In this document: piece after piece, positions 19,552 to 29,826 of the stretch
How positions within the stretch are numbered: the stretch's first letter is position 1
How the letters are laid out: every line of letters begins with the position of its first letter
Origin: Catenuloplanes niger
GTDB taxonomy: Bacteria; Actinomycetota; Actinomycetes; Mycobacteriales; Micromonosporaceae
Length of the DNA: 64,000 nt
Direction: 5' to 3'
Assembly (NCBI RefSeq): GCF_031458255.1
Contig: NZ_JAVDYC010000001.1
Span: 2,923,001 to 2,987,000 of the forward strand
Program-made: the position numbers and the translations under genes
Notes under the pieces: generated by a model
The model's input: the letters and a program-made list of their open reading frames with translations, nothing else
Databases searched by the model: none
Told to the model about the DNA's origin: nothing

Positions 19552-19658
19552 CGAAAACCATAGGGACACCCCCCTCTGGCCGGATCGGCGGTTCGCCGGT
19601 CCGGCCAGGCATATGTAGAGTCGCCGACGACGTGACCACGCCGGGAGGAGTCCGGCAC

Positions 19659-20324
19659 ATGACGATGCCGCGTTTGGTCTGGTACACCGCGTACGGCTCG
19701 AACATGCACGCCACCCGGCTCGGCTACTACCTCGGCGGCGGCACCCCGCCGGGCGGCCGCCGCACCTATCCGGGCTGCCGGGACACGTCGCCACCGCGTC
19801 GTACGGCCGGGTCGACGCTGCCCGGCGGCATCTACTTCGCCGGTGAGTCGCCCGCGTGGACCGGCGGTGCCGCGTTCTACGACCGGGACCTGGCCGGCAC
19901 CGCCGCCGCGCGCAGCTACCTGGTCACGCTGTCGCAGTTCGCCGACATCGCGGCCCAGGAGATGTACCGCCCGCCCGGCACCGACCTCGACCTCACGCCG
20001 GTGCTGACCGACGGCCACCAGACCCTCGGCGACGGCCGCTACGAGACGCTGGTGCACGCCGGTGACCGGGACGGCCACCCGATGATCACGTTCACCGCGC
20101 CGTGGACCGCCGCCACCGCGACGCTCAACGCCCCGGCCGCCCGCTACCTGGAGATGATCTCCAGCGGCCTGCACGAGGCCCACTCCTGGGACCCGGTCCG
20201 GATCGCCGGCTACCTCGCCGGTCGTCCCGGTGTCACCCAGGACGTGCCGCAGCTGACCGCGCTGGCCGAGCGCGGCATCCGGGCCGGGATGCGTCTCGCC
20301 GCCCCCGACCCGGACGGCGCGTGA
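19659..20324 (+). CDS. GGCT-like fold protein with YGSNM motif
   Basis: 221 residues. The start of the mature fold, WYTAYGSNMHATR (residues 8-20), is the glycine-rich YGSN loop of gamma-glutamylcyclotransferase-like proteins. Other features are YPGCRDTSPP, GGIYFAGESPAWTGGAAFYD and a FADIAAQEMYRPPG block; I cannot assign the catalytic glutamate with certainty. Proteins of this type in actinobacteria are often auto-labelled 'histone deacetylase', which nothing here supports. GGGAGGAG lies 8 bases before ATG 19659. It sits alone between the IS element and the arabinanase. Substrate unknown. Confidence 0.65.
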   Translation: MTMPRLVWYTAYGSNMHATRLGYYLGGGTPPGGRRTYPGCRDTSPPRRTAGSTLPGGIYFAGESPAWTGGAAFYDRDLAGTAAARSYLVTLSQFADIAAQEMYRPPGTDLDLTPVLTDGHQTLGDGRYETLVHAGDRDGHPMITFTAPWTAATATLNAPAARYLEMISSGLHEAHSWDPVRIAGYLAGRPGVTQDVPQLTALAERGIRAGMRLAAPDPDGA

Positions 20325-20348
20325 CCCGCTGCTCGCCCGGCTCCGGCG

Positions 20349-21332
20349 TCAGTAGGCGGCGGGCCAGCCCGCGGAGTCCCACCGGAGCAGGTTGATGCCG
20401 AGCTTCGCGTCGCCGGCCGGCGTGTAGTAGTGGTAGATCAGGACGTCCTGGTCGCCGTCGCGCAGCACCGCCGGGTGGCCGGGACCGTGGACCGCGTCGT
20501 GGGTGGCCATGATCTCGGTGCCGCCGCCCGCGGTCATCGGGGTGCCGTTGCGGTCGACGTACGGCCCGGTGATGCTCTTCGCGCGGCCGACCATCGTGCG
20601 GTACGTGCTGGACGCGCCCCGGCAGCAGAGGTCGAACGCGACGAACAGGTAGTAGTACCCACCGCGTTTGTAGACGAACGGCGCCTCGACCGACTTGCTG
20701 TTGACGAACCGCTCGGCCAGCGGCCGGACCGCGGTGTCCGTGGGCGTGCGCAGGCCGGTCCCGCCGTTGAGCCGGATCATCTTGATGCCGCCCCAGAACG
20801 AGCCGAACGACAGCCACCAGCTCCCGTCGCCGTCGATGAACAGGTTCGGGTCGATCGCGTTGAAGGTGTCGGTGCTCCGGCTCTCGATGACCAGGCCCCG
20901 GTTGACCCAGCTGCCGGCCGCGCCGGTGGTGCTGGTCGCCAGGAAGATCGCGGAGGTGTTGCCGCCGAAGCTGGAGGCCGAGTAGTACAGCCAGTACTGA
21001 CCGTTGCGGTAGGTCAGGTCCGGCGCCCACAGGTTCGTGTCACCCTTGGTGTACGGCAGCGTCCACGGCGCGCCGTTCGGGAACGCGACCCCGGCGTCGG
21101 CGAAGGCCGTGCGGTCCGTGGAGGTCTTCAGGCCGATGCCGGGCGCGGTGACGGCCAGCAGATAGCCGCCCGCCGGCCGTTTCACCATCGCCGGGTCGTG
21201 GGCGAACGTGCTGCCGGTGACGACGCCCGGGCCGGGGTACGTCGCGGCGTTCGCGCTCTGGATGCCGTAGACCGTGGCGGCGCCGGCGGCCACCAGCGTC
21301 ACGGCGCCGATCAGGAGTCTCTTGATGATCAC
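20349..21332 (-). CDS. Secreted GH43 endo-1,5-alpha-L-arabinanase
   Basis: 327 residues. Signal peptide 1-29 (MIIKRLLIGAVTLV..., cleavage after SANA). Five-bladed propeller with the GH43 acidic triad: Asp46 in FAHDPAMVKR, Asp161 in FNAIDPNLF, Glu216 in KSVEAPFVYK. Other family marks are NLWAPDLTYRNGQYWLYYS and HGPGHPAV. It would cut the alpha-1,5 backbone of arabinan outside the cell. The catalytic domain is the whole protein; there is no carbohydrate-binding module. It lies downstream of sthA on the same strand, separated by a palindrome. Confidence 0.92.
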   Translation of the reverse strand: MIIKRLLIGAVTLVAAGAATVYGIQSANAATYPGPGVVTGSTFAHDPAMVKRPAGGYLLAVTAPGIGLKTSTDRTAFADAGVAFPNGAPWTLPYTKGDTNLWAPDLTYRNGQYWLYYSASSFGGNTSAIFLATSTTGAAGSWVNRGLVIESRSTDTFNAIDPNLFIDGDGSWWLSFGSFWGGIKMIRLNGGTGLRTPTDTAVRPLAERFVNSKSVEAPFVYKRGGYYYLFVAFDLCCRGASSTYRTMVGRAKSITGPYVDRNGTPMTAGGGTEIMATHDAVHGPGHPAVLRDGDQDVLIYHYYTPAGDAKLGINLLRWDSAGWPAAY

Positions 21333-21347
21333 CAGGTGACGGTAGAA

Positions 21348-21373
21348 GGGCGGCCGATGCGTATCGACCGCCC
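21348..21373 (-). promoter_or_regulatory. 26-bp palindrome between sthA and the arabinanase gene
   Basis: GGGCGG-C-CGAT then ATCG-A-CCGCCC around GCGT: 11-bp arms with one mismatch. It lies 16 bases before the arabinanase start and 22 bases after the sthA stop. It could be the sthA terminator or an operator for the arabinanase; sequence alone does not decide. Confidence 0.5.
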
Positions 21374-21395
21374 TAAACCAGACTTAAGCGCACCT

Positions 21396-22811
21396 TCAGG
21401 TCGCGATGCGGTGGATGTGGCGCATCTTGTTCATCGCGTCGAGCGCCGCGACCTTGTAGCTCTCGGCCAGCGTCGGGTAGTTGAAGACCGCGTCCACCAG
21501 GTAGTCGACCGTGCCGTTGCAGCCCATCACGGTCTGCCCGATGTGGACCAGCTCGGTCGCGCCGGTGCCGAAGACGTGCACGCCGAGCAGCTTGCCGTCG
21601 TCCGGCGAGACCAAAAGCTTGAGCATGCCGTACGAGTCACCGATGATCTGCCCGCGGGCCAGCTCACGGTAGCGGGCGATGCCCACCTCGAACGGGATGC
21701 GCGCCTCGGTCAGCTCGTCCTCGGTCCGCCCGACGAAGCTGATCTCCGGGATGGTGTAGATGCCGATCGGCTGGAGCTTCTGCATGTCGCGGGCGGGCTC
21801 CCCGCAGGCGTGGTGCGCCGCGAGCCGCCCCTGCTCCATCGAGGTGGAGGCGAGCGCGGGGAAACCGATGATGTCGCCGACCGCGTAGATGTGGTCGACC
21901 GTGGTCTGGTAGCTCTCGTTGACCGCGATCCGGCCCCGGCTGTCCGCCTCCAGCCCGGCGTTCTCCAGCTGAAGTTCGCTGCCGAGGCCCTGGCGGCCGG
22001 CCGAGTACATCACCGTGTCCGCGCCGATCCGCTTGCCGGACTCCAGCAGCGCGATCGCGCCGCGCGGGTGCCGCTCGACCGAGGCCACGGTCTCGCCGAA
22101 CCGGAACGTCACGGCCAGGTCGCGCAGGTGGTACTTCAGACTTTCGATGATCTCCAGGTCGCAGAACTCGAGCATCCGGTCGCGGCGCTCGACCACGGTG
22201 ACCTTCGTGCCGAGCGCGGCGAACATCGACGCGTACTCGATGCCGATCACGCCGGCACCGACCACGATCATCGAGTTCGGCACGTGCTCGAGGTTGATGA
22301 TGCCGTCGGAATCTATGATCGTCCGGTCGTCGAAGTCGACGGTGGACGGGCGGGCCGGCTTGGTGCCCACGGCCACGATGATCTTCTCGGCGGTCACCTT
22401 GGTCTCGCGGCCGCTGTCGTCGTCGACCGAGACGGTGTGCGCGTCGAAGAACGAGCCGGTGCCGGTGAGCAGCCGCACCCGGTTGCGCTGCAGCTGACTG
22501 CGGATCACCTCGACCTCGCGGCCGATCACGTGCGACGTGCGCGCGCTCAGGTCGCCGACCGTGATGTCGTCCTTGACCCGGTAGTCGCGACCGTACATCT
22601 CGCGCTGATTGAGGCCGGTCAGGTAGACCACGGCCTCACGCAGCGTCTTGGACGGAATGGTGCCCGTGTTGATGCACACGCCACCGATCATGTTGCGCCG
22701 CTCGACGATGGCGACCCGTCGATCCAGCTTCGCCGCGGCGATCGCGGCCTTCTGCCCGCTCGGGCCCGATCCCAGCACCAGGACGTCGAAGTCGTACACG
22801 AGACTCATCAT
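21396..22811 (-). CDS. sthA: Soluble NAD(P) transhydrogenase
   Basis: 471 residues of the flavin disulfide-reductase fold. FAD site GSGPSG (14-19). The redox motif is [16 protein letters not shown]: one cysteine (Cys46) is kept but the second of the CxxxxC pair is Thr51, as in SthA and not in lipoamide dehydrogenases. A second nucleotide site ([19 protein letters not shown]), the [13 protein letters not shown] flavin-binding block and a dimerisation domain follow. It moves reducing equivalents between NADPH and NAD+ in the cytoplasm. MMSL start; the second Met is equally possible. 54 bases upstream on the same strand is rdgB. Confidence 0.93.
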   Translation of the reverse strand: MMSLVYDFDVLVLGSGPSGQKAAIAAAKLDRRVAIVERRNMIGGVCINTGTIPSKTLREAVVYLTGLNQREMYGRDYRVKDDITVGDLSARTSHVIGREVEVIRSQLQRNRVRLLTGTGSFFDAHTVSVDDDSGRETKVTAEKIIVAVGTKPARPSTVDFDDRTIIDSDGIINLEHVPNSMIVVGAGVIGIEYASMFAALGTKVTVVERRDRMLEFCDLEIIESLKYHLRDLAVTFRFGETVASVERHPRGAIALLESGKRIGADTVMYSAGRQGLGSELQLENAGLEADSRGRIAVNESYQTTVDHIYAVGDIIGFPALASTSMEQGRLAAHHACGEPARDMQKLQPIGIYTIPEISFVGRTEDELTEARIPFEVGIARYRELARGQIIGDSYGMLKLLVSPDDGKLLGVHVFGTGATELVHIGQTVMGCNGTVDYLVDAVFNYPTLAESYKVAALDAMNKMRHIHRIAT

Positions 22812-22865
22812 GCCCTGAATGCGCTACGGATTGAGGGTTATTCAGCGCCGAACTCGGCCGTCCCG

Positions 22866-23474
22866 CTAGGTCAGCTCCTTGGCGATGACCTTGGCGAGTG
22901 CCCGGAACGCCTTCCCGCGGTGGCTGATCGCGTTCTTCTCCGCCGGCGTGAGCTCCGCGTTGGTCTTCTGCTGCCCCTCGGCGATGAAGATCGGGTCGTA
23001 GCCGAACCCGCCCTCGCCGCGCGGCGCACGCAGCAGCCGGCCGGCCATCCGGCCGTCGACCAGGTGCTCCTTGCCGCCCGGCAGGACCAGCGCGGCCGCG
23101 CAGACGAACGCGCCGCCGCGGTGCTGCTCCGGCACGTCCGCGATCTGGGCGAGCACCAGGTCGGTGTTGGCCCGGTCGTCACCGTGCCGGCCGGACCAGC
23201 GGGCGCTGAACACGCCCGGCATGCCGGAGAGCGCGTCCACGGCCAGGCCGGAGTCGTCCGCGACCGTGGGCAGGCCGGTGTGCCGGACGCCCTCGCGCGC
23301 CTTGATCAGCGCGTTCTCGCCGAACGTGAGCCCGGACTCCGGGACCTCCGGGTACTCCGGCACCGAGTCGAGGCCGACCAGCTGGACGCGGCTGGCGCCG
23401 AGCGCGGCGTCCAGGATGCTCTGCAGCTCGGTGAGCTTCTTCGCGTTCCGCGTGGCCAGAAGCAGTTTCGTCAT
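22866..23474 (-). CDS. rdgB: XTP/dITP diphosphatase (RdgB/HAM1)
   Basis: 202 residues. It removes deaminated purine nucleotides (ITP, dITP, XTP) by cleaving to the monophosphate. Marks: [14 protein letters not shown] at the start, [28 protein letters not shown] with the metal-binding aspartates, and [14 protein letters not shown] 23474 overlaps the rph stop (ATGA), so it is coupled to rph, the order seen in mycobacteria (rphA then Rv1341). Confidence 0.96.
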   Translation of the reverse strand: MTKLLLATRNAKKLTELQSILDAALGASRVQLVGLDSVPEYPEVPESGLTFGENALIKAREGVRHTGLPTVADDSGLAVDALSGMPGVFSARWSGRHGDDRANTDLVLAQIADVPEQHRGGAFVCAAALVLPGGKEHLVDGRMAGRLLRAPRGEGGFGYDPIFIAEGQQKTNAELTPAEKNAISHRGKAFRALAKVIAKELT

Positions 23475-24202
23475 GCCGAGAGCGCCTTCCGCTGAGCCTC
23501 CGCCAGGTCGGCGCAGCCGGCCACGCCGAGGTCGAGCAGCGCGTCGAGCTGGGCGCGCCCGAAGACGGTCGCCTCGCCGGTGCCCTGGACCTCGACGAAG
23601 TCGCCCTCGCCGGTGCAGACGATGTTCATGTCCACATCGGCCGCCACATCCTCGGTGTAGCACAGATCGAGGCGCGGCTCACCGCCGATCAGGCCGACGC
23701 TGACCGCGGCCACCGACCGGTGCACGACCTTCTCCACGGTACGGCCGCCGAGCATCTTCCGGCCGGCCATCCAGGTGACCGCGTCGTGCAGCGCCACGTA
23801 GGCCCCGGTGATCGCGGCGGTGCGGGTGCCGCCGTCCGCGTTCAGCACGTCGCAGTCCAGCACGATCGAGTTCTCGCCGAGCGCCTTCAGGTCGATGCAG
23901 GCGCGCAGGCTGCGCCCGATCAGGCGGGAGATCTCGTGGGTGCGGCCGCCGATGCGCCCCTTCACGCTCTCCCGGTCGGACCGGGAGTTGGTGGCGCGGG
24001 GCAGCATCGCGTACTCCGCGGTCACCCAGCCGAGGCCGGAGCCCTTCCGCCAGCGCGGCACCCCCTCGGTGACGCTGGCGGTGCAGAGCACCCGGGTGGC
24101 GCCGAACTCGACCAGCACCGACCCTTCCGGATTCGCGCTCCAGTGACGAGCCAGGGTCACCGGTCGGAGCTGCTCGGTCGTTCTGCCATCGGGACGCGCC
24201 AT
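23471..24202 (-). CDS. rph: Ribonuclease PH
   Basis: 243 residues. Phosphate-dependent 3'-to-5' exoribonuclease that trims tRNA precursors. Marks: [15 protein letters not shown] start, [60 protein letters not shown], and a C-terminal [14 protein letters not shown]. Length is that of the family. It begins just downstream of a tandem-repeat spacer and overlaps rdgB by 4 bases. Confidence 0.97.
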   Translation of the reverse strand: MARPDGRTTEQLRPVTLARHWSANPEGSVLVEFGATRVLCTASVTEGVPRWRKGSGLGWVTAEYAMLPRATNSRSDRESVKGRIGGRTHEISRLIGRSLRACIDLKALGENSIVLDCDVLNADGGTRTAAITGAYVALHDAVTWMAGRKMLGGRTVEKVVHRSVAAVSVGLIGGEPRLDLCYTEDVAADVDMNIVCTGEGDFVEVQGTGEATVFGRAQLDALLDLGVAGCADLAEAQRKALSA

Positions 24203-24235
24203 GGCGGAAAGCCTATGCTCTGGCCACCGAGCTCC

Positions 24236-24346
24236 GCTCGCGGGCCCTCAAGCGCTCCGCTCGCGTGTCTCAAGCGCTCCGCTCACGTGTCTCGCGCGGG
24301 CCGCTCACGTGTCTCGCGCGGGCCGCTCACGTGTCTCGCGCGGGCC
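24236..24346. repeat. Five head-to-tail 22-23 bp repeats upstream of rph
   Basis: Units at 24236-24258 (23 bp), 24259-24280, 24281-24302, 24303-24324 and 24325-24346. The last three are identical and read GCTCACGTGTCTCG followed by CGCGGGCC; the first two differ in the second half (AAGCGCTCC). A partial sixth unit with GCTTACGTG follows. Each of the last three carries a CACGTG palindrome. They lie between the rph start and the stop of the upstream glycosyltransferase gene. No spacers are present, so this is not CRISPR. Confidence 0.9.
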
Positions 24347-24370
24347 GCTTACGTGCCCGTGCGTCTCCGC

Positions 24371-25588
24371 TCAGTTGTCCCGGGTGGTCGGCTCGGGTGT
24401 CTCCTGAGCGTTCGGCGCCGCGGCCTGCCGCGGCGCGCCGTGGGCGCGCAGGAAGCCCTCGATCGCGGCGGGCCAGCCGAACTGCTCGGCCCGGGCCCGC
24501 GCGGCCTTCCGGCGTTCCTCCTCGGGGCGTTCCAGCAGCTCCCGCACGCCCGCCGCGAACGCCGCACCGGTGCCGGCCACCGCCGTGCCCGCGTCGCCGA
24601 CCACCTCGGGCAGCGCGCTGGCCGCGTTGACCACCACCGGCGTGCCGCAGGCGAGCGCCTCCAGCGCGGCCAGGCCGAACGTCTCCACCGGCCCGGGCGC
24701 GATCGCCACGTCCGCACTGGCCAGCAGCCCGGCGACGGTGGTGCGGTCGTTGATGAAGCCGGCGAACCGGACCGGCAGCCGCGCCGCCTTGTAGGCCAGT
24801 GCCGCACGGCGCGGACCGTCGCCGACCACCACCAGCGACGCCTTGACGCCGGACGCGAGCAGCGCGGCGAGCGCGTCGATCGCCAGCTCGGGCCGCTTCT
24901 CCGGGGAGAGGCGGCTGCAGTGCACGAGCAGCGCCTCGTCGTCCCGGGCGAACCGGGCGCGGATCGCCGGGTCGTGGTGCTTCGGGGTGAACCCGTCGAG
25001 GTCCACCCCGAGGGGGACCTCGACCAGGTTCGGCGTGCCGATCCGCTTGAACTCCGCAGCCGCCCACGCGGTGGTGCAGAGGATCGTGTCGAACTGGCGG
25101 GCGGTGCGCGCGTTCAGCACGTCGGCCGCGCGCCCGCCGGCGCCGGCCGGCACCCCCCACACGTGCAGCAGGCCGGCCAGGCTCTCGTGCGACACCATCA
25201 TCGACGGTACGCCGTGCGCCTTCGCCCAGTCGCCGGTCCAGCGGAGCGTGCTGCGGTCGGAGACCTCCAGCCGGTCCGGCCGCAGGCCCTCCAGCACCGC
25301 GGCGAGCCGGCGGCGGCCGAGCATCAGCCGGTAGCCACCGGTCCGCGGGACCATGGTGCCGGGCAGCGTGATCACGCGCCCGTAGGAGGTCATCTCGTCG
25401 CCGGCCTTCTTGCCCGGCACGACCAGGATCGGCTCGTGCCCGGCGTCCCGGTAGCCCTCGCCGAGGTTGCGCAGCGCGGTGCGCAACCCCCCGGAGCGGG
25501 ACATGACGAAGTTCGCCAGCCGGACGATGCGCAGACCGCCCGGCGGCGTCATGGGTTCCGACGACGCGCGCTGGCCGGGGATCGACAC
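24371..25588 (-). CDS. GT4 glycosyltransferase
   Basis: 405 residues from GTG 25588, chosen because AGGAGGT is 7 bases upstream; longer in-frame starts would run into the previous gene. GT-B fold: N-terminal GGLRTALRNLGEGYRDAGHEP acceptor domain, middle HCSRLSPEKRPELAIDAL, LVVVGDGPRRAAL, and C-terminal ETFGLAALEALACGTPVVV with the E-x7-E nucleotide-sugar motif. Retaining mechanism by family. It follows a second GT4 gene by 46 bases. Donor and acceptor are unknown; an envelope glycolipid or lipomannan role is plausible given MptB elsewhere in the window. Confidence 0.88.
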   Translation of the reverse strand: MSIPGQRASSEPMTPPGGLRIVRLANFVMSRSGGLRTALRNLGEGYRDAGHEPILVVPGKKAGDEMTSYGRVITLPGTMVPRTGGYRLMLGRRRLAAVLEGLRPDRLEVSDRSTLRWTGDWAKAHGVPSMMVSHESLAGLLHVWGVPAGAGGRAADVLNARTARQFDTILCTTAWAAAEFKRIGTPNLVEVPLGVDLDGFTPKHHDPAIRARFARDDEALLVHCSRLSPEKRPELAIDALAALLASGVKASLVVVGDGPRRAALAYKAARLPVRFAGFINDRTTVAGLLASADVAIAPGPVETFGLAALEALACGTPVVVNAASALPEVVGDAGTAVAGTGAAFAAGVRELLERPEEERRKAARARAEQFGWPAAIEGFLRAHGAPRQAAAPNAQETPEPTTRDN

Positions 25589-25634
25589 CGGGAGAACCTC
25601 CTGGTCAGGGCTGGCGTGCAGGATGGACACAGCC

Positions 25635-26780
25635 TCAGGCCGCGATCCGCACGGGCGCCGGCACACCGGGACCGGCGACCACGGCAGCGTAATGCCCGAG
25701 CAGTTCGTCGCCAACGGCCGCCCAGCTTCGGCGGGCCACGGTGGCCCGCGCGGCCCGTCCGAACTCGACTCGCCGCTCGTCGTCCGCGACCAGACCGGCG
25801 ACCGCGTCCGCGAGCGCGGCCGCGTCCTCCGGCGGCACCAGCTCGCCGGTCACACCGGGTTTGACCAGATCGACCGGTCCGCCGACCGCGGGCGCGACGA
25901 CCGGCAGACCGGACGCCATCGCTTCCTGCACGGTCTGACCGAACGTCTCGTGCGGCCCGGTGTGCGCGAAGATGTCCATGCTGGCGTACAGCCGGGCGAG
26001 CTGCTCGCCGTGGCGAGCGCCGAGGAAGGTCGCGTCCGGCACCGCCTTCTCCAGCTCCTTGCGCGCGGGCCCGTCGCCGACGATGACCACCTTCACGCCG
26101 GGCAGGCGGCTCGTCGCGGCCAGCAGGTCGACGCGCTTCTCGACCGCGAGCCGGCCGACGTAGCCGACGATCAGCTCACCGTTCGGCGCGAGCGCGCGAC
26201 GGACCAGTTCGGACCGGTGGTCGGGGCGGAACCGCTCGACGTCCACGCCGCGCCGCCACAGCCAGACCCGGGAGACGCCGTGCGCGATGAGCGCCTCGGC
26301 GGACGCGGTGGAGGGCGCGAGCGTACGGTCGGCGGTGTTGTGGATCTGCCTGATCCACTTCCAGGCCGTGGCCTCGCCCCAGCCGAGCTTGTAGAGGCGC
26401 GCGTACGCGGCCACGTCGGTCTGGTAGACGGCGACGGTCGGCAGGCCACGCTGGGCGGCGAGCACCGAGCCGCGGCCGCCCAGGAAGAACGGGCTGGCCA
26501 GGTGCACGACGTCCGGTCGGTGCGCATCGAGCGCCTCGGCAATCTTGGGCACCGGGAGTCCGAGGCGGAAGTCCCTGTACCCCAGCATCGGGAAGCTCGC
26601 CACCCGGACCACCGGATAGTCGGTGGCCGGCAGCACGCGGCGGGTCGTCATCGCCGGGTTGGGCGCGATGACGAGCGGCTCGTGCCCCTGGCTGACGAGG
26701 TGCTCCGCGACGCGCACGACGGAGTGCGCGACGCCGTTGACATCCGGCAGGAACGACTCCGTGATGATCGCGATACGCAT
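25635..26780 (-). CDS. GT4 mannosyltransferase, MgtA-like
   Basis: 381 residues, MRIAIITESFLPDVNGVAHSV start. Marks: VHLASPFFLGGRGSVLAAQ, YQTDVAAYARLY, the linker GVDVERFRPDHR, YVGRLAVEKRVDLL, VIVGDGPARKEL, and HTGPHETFGQTVQEAMASGLPVVAP with the E-x7-E motif. The pattern is close to the GDP-mannose-dependent alpha-mannosyltransferases (MgtA group) that build mannosylated glycolipids in actinobacteria. Cytoplasmic face of the membrane, no membrane segments. Downstream GT4 gene 46 bases on, upstream the metallo-hydrolase 95 bases away, all on the minus strand. Confidence 0.85.
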   Translation of the reverse strand: MRIAIITESFLPDVNGVAHSVVRVAEHLVSQGHEPLVIAPNPAMTTRRVLPATDYPVVRVASFPMLGYRDFRLGLPVPKIAEALDAHRPDVVHLASPFFLGGRGSVLAAQRGLPTVAVYQTDVAAYARLYKLGWGEATAWKWIRQIHNTADRTLAPSTASAEALIAHGVSRVWLWRRGVDVERFRPDHRSELVRRALAPNGELIVGYVGRLAVEKRVDLLAATSRLPGVKVVIVGDGPARKELEKAVPDATFLGARHGEQLARLYASMDIFAHTGPHETFGQTVQEAMASGLPVVAPAVGGPVDLVKPGVTGELVPPEDAAALADAVAGLVADDERRVEFGRAARATVARRSWAAVGDELLGHYAAVVAGPGVPAPVRIAA

Positions 26781-26875
26781 GGGCTCACCGTGCGGTCACG
26801 TCCGGTGCGGGAGCTGAAAGCCGGTTGTCCAGACGGCGAACTCTGGCACAAGAAAACGCCACCGCGGTCGATGGC

Positions 26876-27622
26876 TCAGATCTCGTAACGCGCGCCCGGA
26901 CGGACGATCTCGACCGGGCCGTTGAACGCGGCCTGCGCCGCGTCCTGGGTGAGCGCCTCGCTGCCCCACGCCGCGACCAGATGGGTGAGCAACAGCCGGC
27001 CGACCGCGGCCTTGTCCGCGATCTCGCCCGCCTCGCGCCCGGTCAGGTGGAGGTCCGGCGGGTTGTCGACGCCGTCGAGGTAGCTGGCCTCGCAGAGGAA
27101 CACGTCCGCGCCCTGGGCCAGCCGCAGCAGCGAGTCGCACGGCGCGGTGTCGGACGAGTAGGCCAGCACCCGGCCCTCGTGCTCGACGCGCACGCCGTAC
27201 GTTTCTATCGGATGGTTGACCCGGTCGACCGTGACCGAGAACGGGCCGATCGGGAACGTGCCGGGCTGCAGGCTGTAGAACGTGTAGACGTCGTCGACCG
27301 GGCCCTCGTCGAGGCTGTAGGCGGTGGCGATGCGGTCCGGCGCGCCGTCCGGCGCGTAGACCGGCAGCGGCGGCAGCGGGCCGTCCGGCGCGTACCGCCG
27401 GGCCACCACGTAGGTGCAGGCGTCCAGCACGTGGTCGCAGTGCAGGTGGCTGATCAGGATCGCGTTCACCGAGTGCAGGCCGGCGTAGCGCTGGAGCGCG
27501 CTCATCGAGCCGGAGCCGAAGTCGATCAGCAGGTTGAAGCCGTCGACCGAGAGCAGGTACGCGGAGCAGGCCGACTCGGGACCGGGGAAACTGCCGGCAC
27601 AGCCAAGCACGGTCAATCGCAT
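26876..27622 (-). CDS. MBL-fold metallo-hydrolase, Rv1339-like (cyclic nucleotide phosphodiesterase candidate)
   Basis: 248 residues. The metal motif is SHLHCDH (His59-x-His61-x-Asp63-His64), with SSDTAPCDSLL, a CEASYLDG acidic site and TGREAGEIADKA...LLLTHL later. It resembles M. tuberculosis Rv1339, reported as an atypical cyclic-AMP phosphodiesterase. Synteny supports the match: Rv1339 lies directly before rph-rdgB, and cysM-cysO-mec lie on its other side, as here. The difference is that two glycosyltransferase genes now separate it from rph. Confidence 0.85.
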   Translation of the reverse strand: MRLTVLGCAGSFPGPESACSAYLLSVDGFNLLIDFGSGSMSALQRYAGLHSVNAILISHLHCDHVLDACTYVVARRYAPDGPLPPLPVYAPDGAPDRIATAYSLDEGPVDDVYTFYSLQPGTFPIGPFSVTVDRVNHPIETYGVRVEHEGRVLAYSSDTAPCDSLLRLAQGADVFLCEASYLDGVDNPPDLHLTGREAGEIADKAAVGRLLLTHLVAAWGSEALTQDAAQAAFNGPVEIVRPGARYEI

Positions 27623-27923
27623 TCTGCTACCCCGTTGTCACGCTGCGCTGTCGACGATTGGTCATTCCAAAACCGATGCTCGATCGGATCCTCGCCCGAG
27701 ATCACGCGCCGAGAATCCACCACGCTGCGCAGCCTACGCCGTGACCAGTGCGGCACATAAAGGTCTGATCGAACTTGTCACGAAGGTGACAACGGATTGC
27801 GATAAGCGCACGGAGGCCCTCCGACGCGGCCATCGTTACGCCGCGTGCGCATGCGGCGTTGCACTGGGTGAGGAGTCTCCCCCCGGCGCGGCAACAGGTC
27901 CATTCCGAGATCGGAGTAACGAC
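27623..27923. promoter_or_regulatory. Intergenic with two inverted repeats
   Basis: 301 bases between divergent genes. It holds TTGTCAC-GAAG-GTGACAA (27775-27792, perfect 7-bp arms), a likely operator, and ACGCCGC-N8-GCGGCGT (27838-27859), which may form a hairpin in the leader of the membrane-protein gene. CGGAG lies 7 bases before the GTG at 27924. No coding frame is convincing. Confidence 0.45.
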
Positions 27924-28304
27924 GTGCCCGACGCCACCACCACCGGCTGGCTCCCGATGTTCACGGAGACCACCGATCTGCCTGATCAGCGGCGCGCGCC
28001 GGTCATCGGCCCGGCGTTCCGCATGCCCGCGGACACCGACCCGGAGCCGTCCACCCGGCGCCTGCTCACGCTCTCCTGCTGGGCCGGGGCGCTCGCGCTG
28101 TTCGGGCTGGCCGTCGCGGTGCGCGGTCTCGCGGCGCTCGTCGCGGACACGGCCGGTGGCTGGCACGAGCCCGCGACGGTCGCCGTGGGTGTGACCGGGA
28201 TCGCATTCACGGTCGGCGCCTTCATGTCGGTCCACCGCCGCCGGCTGCCCTGGATCATGCTCGCCGCGGCGACGGCCGCGCTGCTGGCATCCCCGCTGCT
28301 GTAG
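27924..28304 (+). CDS. Small integral membrane protein
   Basis: 126 residues from GTG 27924 (GGAG 7 bases upstream). A polar N-terminus of ~48 residues, then three hydrophobic segments (about 50-73, 86-106 and 112-125) separated by short loops with arginines (SVHRRRLP). No catalytic motif and no recognised family. It occupies the position where mycobacteria have a rhomboid-like gene and murI, but it is on the opposite strand and lacks the rhomboid GxSx motif. Converges on cysM with a strong terminator between. Confidence 0.6.
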   Translation: MPDATTTGWLPMFTETTDLPDQRRAPVIGPAFRMPADTDPEPSTRRLLTLSCWAGALALFGLAVAVRGLAALVADTAGGWHEPATVAVGVTGIAFTVGAFMSVHRRRLPWIMLAAATAALLASPLL

Positions 28305-28315
28305 ACCCACGCCGC

Positions 28316-28349
28316 GGAGCGGGAGGACCGGGTCCGGTCCTCCCGCTCC
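28316..28349. terminator. 16-bp perfect hairpin between convergent genes
   Basis: GGAGCGGGAGGACCGG and its exact complement around a 2-base loop (GT). It lies between the stops of the membrane-protein gene and cysM and can serve both strands. Confidence 0.85.
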
Positions 28350-28387
28350 CGGCACACGTGGGACTCACCGGGTGGGGCGTCGGGGCC

Positions 28388-29681
<1,294 letters not shown>

Positions 29682-29826
29682 GATGGCGTACTCCTGAAGG
29701 AAGAATCGACAGACGACGATTGAATGGAAGCGATTACGGTTCCGGGGCGCGCAGGATCAGCGCCGACACTCGTAATCGACCGTCGTCGGACTCTGGCCGA
29801 ACATGTACGTCTGGACGGCGTGGGGA

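Larger units (their letters stand above)
18135..19577 (+). mobile_element. IS110-family insertion sequence
   Basis: A single DEDD-transposase gene with about 200 bases of non-coding DNA before it and a short non-coding right end, no terminal inverted repeats and no gene interrupted on either side, as usual for IS110. The right end is probably near the ATAGGGAC at 19560-19567 or the C-run behind it. The left end is not resolved (somewhere in ~18110-18165). Boundaries are estimates. Confidence 0.7.

Noticed and set aside
20430-23495. 1021-codon plus-strand frame across GH43, sthA and rdgB
   Set aside because: It is the complement of three well-recognised genes and shows no domain of its own.
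24236-24346. CRISPR or coding interpretation of the 22-bp repeats
   Set aside because: No spacers. A frame through them gives only HVSRAGR-type repeats and runs past the ends without a ribosome site.
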